A stretch of 64,000 bases of DNA from Methanobacteriota archaeon (GTDB taxonomy: Archaea; Thermoplasmatota; Poseidoniia; Poseidoniales; Thalassarchaeaceae): the NCBI GenBank assembly GCA_014239955.1, contig JAAZXW010000021.1, positions 1 to 64,000 on the forward strand. The letters are read 5' to 3'. The translations under genes and the position numbers were made by a program. Shown here one piece after another: positions 53,480-61,721 of this stretch. The notes under the pieces were generated by a model. The model did not search any database. It was not told where the DNA came from and saw only the letters and a program-made list of their open reading frames with translations. The stretch's first letter is position 1. Every line of letters starts with the position of its first letter.

Positions 53480-53866
53480 ATGTTTTGTCCCGAATGTGGT
53501 TCGCTTTCATATCCTGATAATAGAGGCTGGATAAAGTGCCCAGATTACAAATGTGGCTATGAAGGACCCCTCTCAGGCGAAGATGGAAAGGGTTCGGAAT
53601 TTACCGACCCCATGACAGGAAAGACAATCGATCTATCCAAGACCATGGCCACCACCGATTCAAAGTCTCTGAAGCATCTGACTGAAGTCGTCGAAGAGGA
53701 TGGACCGCAGGGAACTCTTAGAGAGGGCGACTACATCTGCCCTAAGTGCAATGAGAGGAATGCCTACGTCCACTTGCAGCAAACCAGATCCTCTGACGAA
53801 CCGGAGACCAAGTTCTGCACTTGCGCAAATCTTGAGTGCAAGCATAGGTGGAGGGAGTACCAGTAG
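53480..53866 (+). CDS. tfs: Transcription factor S (TFIIS/RpoM-like)
   Basis: A 128-residue RNA-polymerase cleavage factor. The N-terminal zinc ribbon has C-P-E-C and C-x(4)-C (about residues 2-30). The C-terminal zinc ribbon has C-P-K-C, Q-Q-T-R-S-S-D-E-P-E-T with the acidic pair that reaches the polymerase active site, and C-x(4)-C-K-H-R-W-R-E-Y. It rescues backtracked polymerase. The ATG at 53480 is preferred over a GTG three codons earlier. PCNA follows by 70 bases. Confidence 0.95.
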   Translation: MFCPECGSLSYPDNRGWIKCPDYKCGYEGPLSGEDGKGSEFTDPMTGKTIDLSKTMATTDSKSLKHLTEVVEEDGPQGTLREGDYICPKCNERNAYVHLQQTRSSDEPETKFCTCANLECKHRWREYQ

Positions 53867-53935
53867 ATTATGCTGGCTTGGTGCCAATAAGCATCAAGAA
53901 CCCCCTATGCAGTAGATGAGAATCGTGGTGAGCAC

Positions 53936-54682
53936 ATGCTGAGGATTACTGCCAAGCAGCAACTAATGAGAGAAATAGTGGACATCCTATCAGTCCTGAC
54001 ATCTGAGGCAAAATTGGTTTGGGGAGAAAAGGGGCTTAGCGTATCCGTAGTGGATGGTTCGCACGTCGCGCTTCTGTCAGCCACGATTGCAGACGAGTGC
54101 TTCGAAACGTACGAAGTCGAGCCTGTAGAGATTGGTCTTGACCTTCAGAAGATGCGGGACCTACTCACACTTGCAGGACCGAGTGATCTCGTTGAGATGG
54201 ATTACGACGATGCAGTTGGAGCAATAAACATCAGAGTTGGCGAGGTTCTAATGATTCTAAGAGGAATTGATACCAGTACGATGGACAATCCCAACCAGCC
54301 TAATCTGGAATTCAAGTCAAAGGCAACTATTGACTCCGAGAAGCTTTCGAGGGCTTTGAGGGCTGCGAAGTTTGTAGGAGGGGAAGTGGATCTTAGCATG
54401 GACAAGAATCAACTTACTGTGTCTGTCACGGTTGAGGCGGGCGAGGGGGTGAATGTGAAGTTCGAGTCGGGAGAGTTGAGTGATCTCATCTGCGCATCGC
54501 CCACCCATTCAACGTACTCACTACAGTACCTAGGAGAGTTGACAAAGAAGCTTGCCGGGGGTTTCACGAATGAGGTCTCTCTTGAGTTCGAGGAGAAGTA
54601 CCCCCTCAGGCTTACTTGGATGAGTAACGAAGGTGGAGCGAGGTGGACCTACTTCCTAGCGCCACGAATTGTCAATGACTGA
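53936..54682 (+). CDS. pcn: PCNA sliding clamp
   Basis: A 248-residue DNA clamp. Two-domain fold with the interdomain loop (about 117-135), D-G-S-H-V-A-L-L near residue 38-45 and D-L-Q-K-M-R-D-L-L. The C-terminal motif L-A-P-R-I follows the family pattern L-x-P-R-I. Its loader subunit RFC-S is in this window at 14956. It encircles DNA and tethers polymerase, FEN1 and ligase. Confidence 0.95.
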   Translation: MLRITAKQQLMREIVDILSVLTSEAKLVWGEKGLSVSVVDGSHVALLSATIADECFETYEVEPVEIGLDLQKMRDLLTLAGPSDLVEMDYDDAVGAINIRVGEVLMILRGIDTSTMDNPNQPNLEFKSKATIDSEKLSRALRAAKFVGGEVDLSMDKNQLTVSVTVEAGEGVNVKFESGELSDLICASPTHSTYSLQYLGELTKKLAGGFTNEVSLEFEEKYPLRLTWMSNEGGARWTYFLAPRIVND

Positions 54683-54720
54683 CCCGTGAACTCATCAATG
54701 AATCCCTCTCCGGACTTCTC

Positions 54721-55806
54721 GTGTCAAGCAGGGTTTGCGTCATCATCCCCACAGTGGACAACTCCACAGAACTGGCAGTAGTGTTGGATGGCCTGTCGAA
54801 ACAGACATTCCAAGAAGTGGTGGTGGCAGTTGTTGGGCCGGCAGAAGACCCTGGAAAACAGGTGACTGAAGAAAGGGGATTCAGATATATCGATGACAAA
54901 GGTTCTAGGAATAGAGCAGATGCCTGTAACGTAGCCATCAGAGAGACAGAGTCAGAATTGGTCTTCTTCACTGATGATGATGTTATTGTCCCTCGGGACT
55001 GGATAGAAAAACTGGAGAGGTGGTTCGAACGCCCAGAGGTTTCGGGGGTGGGCGGGCCAAATTTTGCACCTATTGACGAATCCACCATGTGGCAGATGGC
55101 AATTGATGTTGCTTTCTGCAACAAATTCCTCACTGCTGGGACGAATTACGGAAGAAGGTCGGAACGAGATCTTGAGGAGGTGGAGCAACTACCGGGTGTG
55201 AACTCTGCATACAGAAGAAAGGTATTGGAAGAAGTTGGTGGATTCGATCCAGGAGCAATAGGGGCTGAAGATGTAATGCTTGACCACCGAATCAAGTCAT
55301 CTGAACATAGACTCTGGTCAGATGGGAGTGCAACCATATGGCACCGGAGAAGGAATCTCGGAAGGGCCAGGAAGCAGATTAGGAACTATGGTCTAGTTAG
55401 GGCTCTGGCGGGAAGAAGATATCCCAGCCTATGGGGTTGGAGCCACAGGTTGGTTTCTGTATTCCCGGTTCTTGTATGCATTTCCCTAGCCACATTCGTT
55501 TGGGGTTGCCTCAATGGGGGCCTGGCCTGGCCGTCATTCTGGGATATCTCCACAGATTCAGTTCCACTTGGAATAGAAAGGGCATCGGTCCATCAATTTC
55601 CTACACTGGCAGTTTTGTTCAATATCATTGCATGGTCCGGAGCAATGTTAGGACCGTCCCCTAACAAGAACCCTGCTACTGTAATTCTTTCATCGATAGT
55701 CTCATTCATACTACTGTGGGATTACAGCATTGGAATAAACAAAGCCAGAATTAGTATAGTGACAGGAAGCCCCACTTCCCAGATTGACGACAGAGATAGA
55801 GACTAG
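54721..55806 (+). CDS. Family 2 glycosyltransferase, membrane-anchored
   Basis: A 361-residue GT-A glycosyltransferase. The N-terminal 230 residues have I-I-P-T-V-D-N, a D-D-V-I-V catalytic D-x-D equivalent (F-F-T-D-D-D, about residues 79-84), V-N-S-A-Y-R and G-A-E-D-V-M-L, typical of GT2 enzymes that extend polysaccharide or dolichol-linked glycans. Two or three C-terminal helices (about 245-345) anchor it. GTG start. The sugar and acceptor are not deducible. It ends 9 bases before the convergent gene. Confidence 0.85.
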   Translation: MSSRVCVIIPTVDNSTELAVVLDGLSKQTFQEVVVAVVGPAEDPGKQVTEERGFRYIDDKGSRNRADACNVAIRETESELVFFTDDDVIVPRDWIEKLERWFERPEVSGVGGPNFAPIDESTMWQMAIDVAFCNKFLTAGTNYGRRSERDLEEVEQLPGVNSAYRRKVLEEVGGFDPGAIGAEDVMLDHRIKSSEHRLWSDGSATIWHRRRNLGRARKQIRNYGLVRALAGRRYPSLWGWSHRLVSVFPVLVCISLATFVWGCLNGGLAWPSFWDISTDSVPLGIERASVHQFPTLAVLFNIIAWSGAMLGPSPNKNPATVILSSIVSFILLWDYSIGINKARISIVTGSPTSQIDDRDRD

Positions 55807-55815
55807 TCAATCGAG

Positions 55816-56586
55816 TTATTTCTTATTCCGTCTAGGGACCATACGTCCAGATTCAATATACCAAGTAGGCTGCTTCGGACGCCAGAATAGCATTGTGAAG
55901 ATGCTGAAGAATGCCCCTCCTAGAATCAGATTCAACCAACCTTCTTGGATGTATCCAGGGCTAGCATTGAAGAAAGCCCAAATGAAAGAAGGGAAAATTC
56001 CCACTATTAGACAAAGCAATATCTCCTCAATCAGTATACTTGAGTAATTGACTCTGGGGACTTCTATGGGATTACCGCCCCATCCAGAATGTTCTCTGAC
56101 TACCAACCTGACTCCATCGGTAACTGTCCCTTCGGCACTGCTCTGAGTGAATGCGGTGAGTGTTTCTGCATGGCCCGATTTCCATCTTCGAATTATCTTG
56201 GGACTTTGGCTATCGTTTACGAAAGGTCTGCCATCACAGGCCTTTCCCCAGTAGTCTTGGGCCGAGTCTGCCAAAGATTCTGAGAATCCGTCTTCTCCCG
56301 ACAATAGGCCTCTTGAGTATGCCAACTGCCATTCGGAATCGGATACAAGTTCCATCTCAGAATCCTCTGCAAGACTGATGGCTTCTTCGAAATTCAGCGG
56401 CCGTTCCGAAATTCGGAATGGGTATTCTACGATGACTTCGTGGCGGGGGCCTATCCCCCCGAACAGAATTGAGCGATTATCGGAACCGACCAAAACCGAA
56501 CCTGGTTCAACGAAAACCCAGGGAATCTGGGTTTCGTCCAAGATTATCCACCCAAGGAATCTAGTTCTCCGGTCTGTATTGACCAC
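55816..56586 (-). CDS. Formylglycine-generating-enzyme-like domain with C-terminal membrane helices
   Basis: A 256-residue protein with a GTG start. Residues 20-170 resemble a shortened FGE-sulfatase (SUMF1) fold: V-E-P-G-S-V-L-V-G-S, P-R-H-E-V-I-V-E-Y-P-F-R-I, E-A-I-S-L-A, V-S-D-S-E-W-Q-L-A-Y-S-R-G and a closing D-G-V-R-L-V-V. The copper-binding cysteines and the usual N-W-x-x-D motif are missing. Two hydrophobic helices follow (about 187-210 and 217-240), with a basic tail. A non-catalytic, ligand-binding role is likelier than sulfatase activation. The start overlaps the upstream ABC exporter by 43 bases. Confidence 0.55.
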   Translation of the reverse strand: MVNTDRRTRFLGWIILDETQIPWVFVEPGSVLVGSDNRSILFGGIGPRHEVIVEYPFRISERPLNFEEAISLAEDSEMELVSDSEWQLAYSRGLLSGEDGFSESLADSAQDYWGKACDGRPFVNDSQSPKIIRRWKSGHAETLTAFTQSSAEGTVTDGVRLVVREHSGWGGNPIEVPRVNYSSILIEEILLCLIVGIFPSFIWAFFNASPGYIQEGWLNLILGGAFFSIFTMLFWRPKQPTWYIESGRMVPRRNKK

Positions 56587-58439
56587 TGAGACGCGTAGAC
56601 GTTGTCATTCTCGATCAAATCGCTGTGTGATCCGCGCTCAACAATTGCACCGTCAACCAGTGCAACGATCTCATCGGCATTCCTGATGGTTGCGAGACGA
56701 TGTGCTACTGCAATCGTTATTCTCTTATTTCCACCATTTGAGTTTCCGAAAAGAGACTCCTGAATGCGTTTCTCCGTCTCTGCATCAAGAGCTGCGCTGG
56801 CCTCATCAAGAATGAGTAGGTCTGGATCTTTTAGTAGTGCTCGGGCCAAGCTGATTCTCGCCCTCTGACCTCCTGAAAGCATCACGCCCCTATCACCCAC
56901 CATCGTATCCAAACCATCGTTAAGGTTGGAAACAAACTCAGTTGCGCCAGCGGCTTCTAGAGCACTGAGAATCTGCTCATCGGTAGATTCGCTAGCGTAA
57001 GCCACATTCTCACCTATGGTTCCAAAGAAAAGAAAGGGATCTTGTGAGACGAAACCTATTCTTTCCCTAATCGATTCTATCTGGAATTCGTTGATGTCCC
57101 TGTCATTAATCATCACTCTTCCCCCCTGTGGCTCGTAAAATCTCTCAACCAGTTTCAGTATCGTGCTCTTACCTGCCCCGGTATGCCCCATCACTCCAAG
57201 GAACTCTCCGGAGGAGGCTGTGAGTGTTATCCCATTTAGGACATTATTCTCCGATGTCGGATATGCGAAGGAGACGTCATCGAAACGAATGGATTCGATT
57301 GGCCCCTCAAGAGGAACTGCTCCTTCCTTGTCAAAAATTGAGGGTTCCAAGTCTATTATAGCAAAAACCCTCTTGGATGAAGCCTCTCCTTTCTGGATTT
57401 GGTTTATCAGCATTCCAAGAATAAACATCGGCATGGTCATCCTGGTGGAGATGAGGAGGAATGTAACGAACTGCCCCACAGTAATCTCACCCGATTCCAT
57501 AACCCAACCACCTGCTGAGGTGAGCAGGCCGAATGAAATACCTGCAACCACGTATATCCCAGGGATAAATCGGTTTCGAACGAATGCAGCTTGAACAGCT
57601 GCGTCTCGGTAATCCCCACTCTGCCTTCCGATTCTTGAAATCTCGAACTCCTTGGCGTTATACGCCTGAACGACAGTAACGCCAGTAAGAACATTCTCCA
57701 AAATTGCGACGATGCCCCCGGTACTCTCTCTCTGCTTCCTGTACTTCCTCTGGACCCTAGTGGAGAACCAGATGACCATGGGGACAATGATTACCAATGG
57801 GGCGAAAAGGATTACAGCCAGTTTTGGAGACATCCAGAACATGATGATGAATGCAGTTGAGAATGTGATTGAGATTCGTATCATGCTAGTACTCGCATCT
57901 GAGATGATGTCCTCTAGTTGAGCGACATCTGCAGAGAGGACGGACATCAGATTACCAGTTTGTCTGCTCTCAAAGTACGATGCTTCCATATTCAATAGCG
58001 AGTTTGTTGCATCCATTCGAATATCATGCTGTGCCATATATGCCGTGGATTGCCACAGTTGATTGCTAAGGCCTTGGAAAAACGCTAGGAAAGTGAAACA
58101 GACCATGATCAGGAGCCCGAATCCCAGTTCTATGGAATCGATTGGTCCAAAGTCTGGGATTGCCCCCCATTTTACTAGTCCCTCGATTGTGGAGTTAGTG
58201 AATGTCTTGGATTCGTAATAGTCTGCGGCCATTCCGATTGCGATGAACGGAATTAGATCGAATGCCCGGGCGCCAGCGTTTGCCAGAATTCCCCCAAGTG
58301 CCCTTTTCCAGTATCTGGTGATGTACGGAACAACCCTCCATATCTTTCTGCCGACTACTTGGCTGTCATCTGTCATCTCCGACATGTCTTTGCTTAGTGA
58401 CGCACCTACTGCGCCCCCTTCTTGCTCGGTTGCTGACAC
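56544..58439 (-). CDS. ABC exporter half-transporter (MsbA/MDR type)
   Basis: A 631-residue fused permease and ATPase. Six helices lie in residues 45-350, with the family's Q-x-x-R-x-D coupling region. Walker A G-H-T-G-A-G-K-S is near residue 420, Q-loop S-Q-D-P-F-L-F, signature L-S-G-G-Q, Walker B L-L-I-L-D-E-A and H-loop A-H-R-L. It works as a homodimer or with a partner to export lipids or hydrophobic compounds. GTG start. It shares its transcript with the FGE-like gene. Confidence 0.92.
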   Translation of the reverse strand: MSATEQEGGAVGASLSKDMSEMTDDSQVVGRKIWRVVPYITRYWKRALGGILANAGARAFDLIPFIAIGMAADYYESKTFTNSTIEGLVKWGAIPDFGPIDSIELGFGLLIMVCFTFLAFFQGLSNQLWQSTAYMAQHDIRMDATNSLLNMEASYFESRQTGNLMSVLSADVAQLEDIISDASTSMIRISITFSTAFIIMFWMSPKLAVILFAPLVIIVPMVIWFSTRVQRKYRKQRESTGGIVAILENVLTGVTVVQAYNAKEFEISRIGRQSGDYRDAAVQAAFVRNRFIPGIYVVAGISFGLLTSAGGWVMESGEITVGQFVTFLLISTRMTMPMFILGMLINQIQKGEASSKRVFAIIDLEPSIFDKEGAVPLEGPIESIRFDDVSFAYPTSENNVLNGITLTASSGEFLGVMGHTGAGKSTILKLVERFYEPQGGRVMINDRDINEFQIESIRERIGFVSQDPFLFFGTIGENVAYASESTDEQILSALEAAGATEFVSNLNDGLDTMVGDRGVMLSGGQRARISLARALLKDPDLLILDEASAALDAETEKRIQESLFGNSNGGNKRITIAVAHRLATIRNADEIVALVDGAIVERGSHSDLIENDNVYASQWSIQTGELDSLGG

Positions 58440-58513
58440 AGAGTTTCGTAAAGCAAGGAGTGTTTCAATGCTTCAGTCTCAATTAACTAATTTCTACGCC
58501 ATGGAAAGGAAAA

Positions 58514-58588
58514 TGGTGCGCCCGCCGGGATTCGAACCCGGGACAAGAGGTTGGAAACCTCTTGTGATAACCCCTTCACTACAGGCGC
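58514..58588 (-). tRNA. tRNA-Gly (TCC), encoded CCA
   Basis: On the minus strand the acceptor GCGCCTG pairs with CGGGCGC with one G-T pair. The anticodon stem-loop AGAGG-TTTCCAA-CCTCT gives anticodon TCC. The T-arm CCGGG-TTCGAAT-CCCGG is canonical, then discriminator A and CCA (58514-58516). No intron. Confidence 0.94.
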
Positions 58589-58652
58589 CTAAACTCGGCG
58601 GACGTATGGCATCTCTAAATCGATTCGGTTTACTGAGGAATTTGAAAAGTGA

Positions 58653-58880
58653 GTGCCTGCACGGATTGTCATGATGCTCAGGCAGAGGTTTGGTATTTTT
58701 CTGATATTATTTTTCCTTCCAATAAATGGGCCTTTGTTGAGGATGCTAATGGAATCAAGAGGAATGCCGCTTCCGATGGGAGAATTACAGTTCCTAGGAT
58801 TATCCCTTGTCATGTTCATTGTCGGTTTATTGATGATCTTCACACCAAGAATGAGATTACGCTCAGACTCCATAGAGTGA
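58653..58880 (+). CDS. Small two-helix membrane protein
   Basis: A 75-residue frame with GTG start (ATG at 58671 alternative). It has two hydrophobic helices (about residues 13-31 and 47-66), basic residues at the start and between them, and an acidic end. No family. It follows tRNA-Gly and its 3' end overlaps the convergent hydrolase by 18 bases. Coding status rests only on composition. Confidence 0.4.
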   Translation: MPARIVMMLRQRFGIFLILFFLPINGPLLRMLMESRGMPLPMGELQFLGLSLVMFIVGLLMIFTPRMRLRSDSIE

Positions 58881-59747
58881 TTTTGGCCATTCTGAATGGA
58901 CCTTTATCAGCAAAGACTCAACCTCGGATTCTGTCCATCCCGACGAGAGTAGACTGGAACTCAATTCGTGAGTTCTTTTTGGGACTGTCTTTGGACCCAA
59001 AACTGCCCCTGGCCTATTACTATCATCGAGATAGTCTGTTTCCATCCCCCAAGGAGCGCTTGCCATACTGACTGTTTTGGTCAGAGTTGCAACGCTGCCC
59101 TTTCCAACATTGACAGTAGCAGAGAGGCCATGAGTGAAGTCGGAGCTAATATCGGGAGGGGCATAATGTCGTATAGCACGATCCAAACGGAGTCCTGATG
59201 CCCTACATAGTTGGCTCAACTCGAAACATGTGTCCCTACCATTGTCCTCGACGTGTAGTTGGACCGATGTCTTAGCTGAAGATGCCATTGAGAGTATCTC
59301 CAACAGCATTTCGTTTGCTTCGTACCAAGTTTCCTCCTCAACTGCGTAATGTGGCCTCCCAACCTCTCCGAGACAATGAGCATCCCCCGAATCAATGTAT
59401 TCCAATGCTAAATCGACTGCTTGCAAGTGTAACTCTGAAGATTTCTCCAATCCCAATTCTGCTATCTGATTCTCCCAAGCCACTGGATGTGGCCCGAGAA
59501 CAACACCCACATCTAGGTCGTGGTTCCTACGAATCTCTTCAGCCATGGAAATTGTTTCTGAATAGACTTCCCTGTACCCTGAAATGTCTGATGGCAATGA
59601 TTGAGAGAATGCCGGTTTGTGTACGAGCATGAGTCCGGTTCCACCGGATTTTGAGAAGTCGGACACTGCATCTAGGAATCGATGTGACCGATCAAGATGC
59701 ATATGTTGATCAAAAATCGGCCCATTCCACTTTCCTTTATCCAACAT
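58863..59747 (-). CDS. TatD-related metal-dependent hydrolase
   Basis: A 294-residue amidohydrolase-fold protein of the archaeal TatD-related family. The metal motif D-Q-H-M-H-L is at about residues 13-18, G-x-H-P-V-A-W in the middle, L-G-E-V-G-R-P-H-Y with the bridging Glu, then V-Q-L-H-V-E and a late Asp (M-E-T-D-Y). It may be a nuclease or hydrolase. It is last in a run with the TBP-like and 264-residue genes, 4 bases after the TBP-like gene. Confidence 0.85.
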   Translation of the reverse strand: MLDKGKWNGPIFDQHMHLDRSHRFLDAVSDFSKSGGTGLMLVHKPAFSQSLPSDISGYREVYSETISMAEEIRRNHDLDVGVVLGPHPVAWENQIAELGLEKSSELHLQAVDLALEYIDSGDAHCLGEVGRPHYAVEEETWYEANEMLLEILSMASSAKTSVQLHVEDNGRDTCFELSQLCRASGLRLDRAIRHYAPPDISSDFTHGLSATVNVGKGSVATLTKTVSMASAPWGMETDYLDDSNRPGAVLGPKTVPKRTHELSSSLLSSGWTESEVESLLIKVHSEWPKSLYGV

Positions 59748-59751
59748 TTTC

Positions 59752-60273
59752 TCACGCCAAAGCGCCTTCTTCGGACAATTTCGAGACCCAATACGAGGCA
59801 GCCATTTCAGCGACCTTCCGAGATGACTGGCCCGTCACAATTCCTTTGCCGTTGTTGAAAAGAAGGATTGTACAGTTATGCCTCTTTGCTGTAATTCGGA
59901 GAGCATCTAGCCTGAGGTCGTGTTCTGCATCCTTGAATCGTGCTGCTGCCAGACTGATCAATACGACTCTTCCAATGGAGAAACTAGCAAGAACCTCTCC
60001 CATTTCTACCACAAGTCCCTTTTCGGAGATGCCGATACTGAGAAGAGTCTCCTCGGCGATTAACGAGGCTGCTTCGGGGTTGGAAATTCCATGAATCAGT
60101 AATGATCCATCGGTGTCAACGACAATGAGGGCTCTGGGTTCCTCGTGCTCAATAACTGCGAATGCCCCGTTGCTCCTCGCCCCTGCTAACCTCACAGCAT
60201 CTGCTAATATGATCGGTTCGGAGGGAATTACTCGGAATGACTGAGTCTCAATATTGATTTCAGGGCCACTCAT
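59752..60273 (-). CDS. TBP-fold-like protein, two half repeats, unknown function
   Basis: A 173-residue protein with two similar halves. Each has a helix-poor start and then the TATA-binding-protein pattern of a strand, turn, strand and long helix. The first is P-R-A-L-I-V-V-D-T-D-G-S-L-L-I-H-G followed by a helix, and the second is C-T-I-L-L-F-N-N-G-K-G-I-V-T-G followed by another (about residues 45-80 and 130-172). The second matches TBP's A-L-I-F-x-S-G-K-x-V-x-T-G. The DNA-intercalating Phe pairs are not conserved. It is probably a TBP-fold relative, not the general factor. The start overlaps the next upstream gene by 4 bases. Confidence 0.5.
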   Translation of the reverse strand: MSGPEINIETQSFRVIPSEPIILADAVRLAGARSNGAFAVIEHEEPRALIVVDTDGSLLIHGISNPEAASLIAEETLLSIGISEKGLVVEMGEVLASFSIGRVVLISLAAARFKDAEHDLRLDALRITAKRHNCTILLFNNGKGIVTGQSSRKVAEMAASYWVSKLSEEGALA

Positions 60274-61064
60274 TGCTCCATCTCCAGTGTCTCGACGGAC
60301 TCACAGGCAAATAGGCTATTCTCTAGAGTTGGCACATGAGCCTGCTGAACTGGGACTAGAAGGTTTGGACCGCCTTCCCCCCAATCTCTTGCTCCGCTAT
60401 CTCTGAGATTAGAGAGTGCCCCTCTAATCCTGGAGGAAAATCTTGAATCCCTCTCCTTGACTAGTTCCTCGGTCAAACATAGTGACTCTTCTGTCCACCA
60501 AGCAGCGCACACTGTTGACGCGGCACCTAAATCTGGATTTGCTAGCCTTGAATGAGCGACCTTTTTAATGGCCTCCTTTCGAATCTTGGACCATCTCCTA
60601 GATCTTCCTATTGTGGCAAGTAGATTTCTAAATCTGACTTGTTCATCGGCCCATCTGGATTGCCAATCTGCCCACTCTGAGTCATCTATTCCCGGTTCTA
60701 TAGCGTAAATGGGCATACCACCTCTAGAGTTCTCAGCGTGTCTGAGAAGTCTGATCCTCTCTGGATCAGGGATAGATGGGCCATCCAGATCTAGTTCCGA
60801 GAGATCTCGAACAAGCATTCCAAGAGTCGTTCCAGATGCGGCTGCAGACACCATGTGTACTCCCGGGCTGGACTTATCCTGCTCCTCTTCCTCCTTCAGA
60901 GAAACTAGTTCGTCGGCTGAGGACAGTAGTGCTAAACCATCCCAATCTCTTGGCCTCATCTTCGAGGGCATGCGCACACATGGAAGATAGGGCCAGAGCA
61001 AAACAGAACCGCCATTTGGATCCCGAAAGACAGAAGTTTCCCACCTGAGATCTGGTACTCCCAT
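60270..61064 (-). CDS. Conserved-looking protein of unknown function, in TatD/TBP-like operon
   Basis: A 264-residue soluble protein. It begins with W-E-T-S and a beta-rich region around L-L-W-P-Y-L-P-C. A Glu-rich patch lies at about residue 58-63, then A-S-G-T-T-L-G-M-L-V-R-D-L-S, and a helical half full of Arg and Trp (R-S-R-R-W-S-K-I-R-K). No family is recognised. It is translationally coupled (4-base overlap) to the TBP-like gene and so probably acts in the same process. Confidence 0.6.
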   Translation of the reverse strand: MGVPDLRWETSVFRDPNGGSVLLWPYLPCVRMPSKMRPRDWDGLALLSSADELVSLKEEEEQDKSSPGVHMVSAAASGTTLGMLVRDLSELDLDGPSIPDPERIRLLRHAENSRGGMPIYAIEPGIDDSEWADWQSRWADEQVRFRNLLATIGRSRRWSKIRKEAIKKVAHSRLANPDLGAASTVCAAWWTEESLCLTEELVKERDSRFSSRIRGALSNLRDSGARDWGEGGPNLLVPVQQAHVPTLENSLFACESVETLEMEQ

Positions 61065-61167
61065 GATTCTCCGAGATGCATCGTTCGATTGAAGTCAGCG
61101 GTAAACCTCCATTTTGTTGTCCCTGAAACTGTAGGATTCAAGGGGTGTGTCTTACTGAGAGTGTTTG

Positions 61168-61623
61168 ATGGATAGTGACAGACCATTCTCAGACGAACCA
61201 GTAGTGGTACTGGATGAGGTTTTTCCCAGCCACACAAATGCGCTTAACACCCTATTCGGTGGCAGACTAATGGCCATCATGGATACATCGGCGGGAATGG
61301 TTGCCTCGAAGTTCGCACACAGGGTTTTCGTAACCGTTTCTGTAGACGCTTTGAAGTTCAAGAGACCGGCTTTCCAAGGAGACATAATCAGGACTACGTC
61401 TAGAGTGGTTTGGACTTCACCACGAACTGTTGGGGTTCATGTGACCTCCTGTAGACTATCCCGTTCTGAATGGGTGGGAGAGGAAATCTGTTCGGGATTT
61501 TTCTTCATGGTAGCCATTGACGAGTCTATGAAGCCAGTTGAGATTCCGCAATTTGAACCAAAGTCAGATGATGAGAAGGAGATGTGGGCACTAGCAAACG
61601 ATGCTAGGAACGCCATGCGTTGA
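61168..61623 (+). CDS. Acyl-CoA thioesterase, hotdog fold
   Basis: A 151-residue YciA/BACH-type thioesterase that hydrolyses acyl-CoA to free acid and CoA. V-F-P-S-H-T-N-A-L-N-T-L-F-G-G-R-L-M is the family signature with catalytic Asn, and F-K-R-P-A-F-Q-G-D follows in the helix-strand after the hot dog. The ATG at 61168 follows TTG 61165. It is monocistronic, divergent from the TBP-like operon. It may balance the CoA pools with the acyl-CoA synthetase at 3138. Confidence 0.9.
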   Translation: MDSDRPFSDEPVVVLDEVFPSHTNALNTLFGGRLMAIMDTSAGMVASKFAHRVFVTVSVDALKFKRPAFQGDIIRTTSRVVWTSPRTVGVHVTSCRLSRSEWVGEEICSGFFFMVAIDESMKPVEIPQFEPKSDDEKEMWALANDARNAMR

Positions 61624-61688
61624 AGAGAGATGCGGCGAAATATGGAGCACCTCCAAGTGAAACGATTTCAATGGTTATCCCCCATGAA

Positions 61689-61696
61689 CTTATACC
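61689..61696 (+). promoter_or_regulatory. TATA-like promoter element
   Basis: CTTATACC is centred about 29 bases before the ATG at 61722, the spacing of an archaeal TATA box for a leaderless transcript. Confidence 0.4.
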
Positions 61697-61721
61697 GTGA
61701 ATAAATCGCTCGGCGGTTCGG

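Noticed and set aside
58243..58674. 143-residue plus-strand frame over tRNA-Gly
   Set aside because: It runs antisense to the ABC exporter and reads through the tRNA, typical of spurious annotation.
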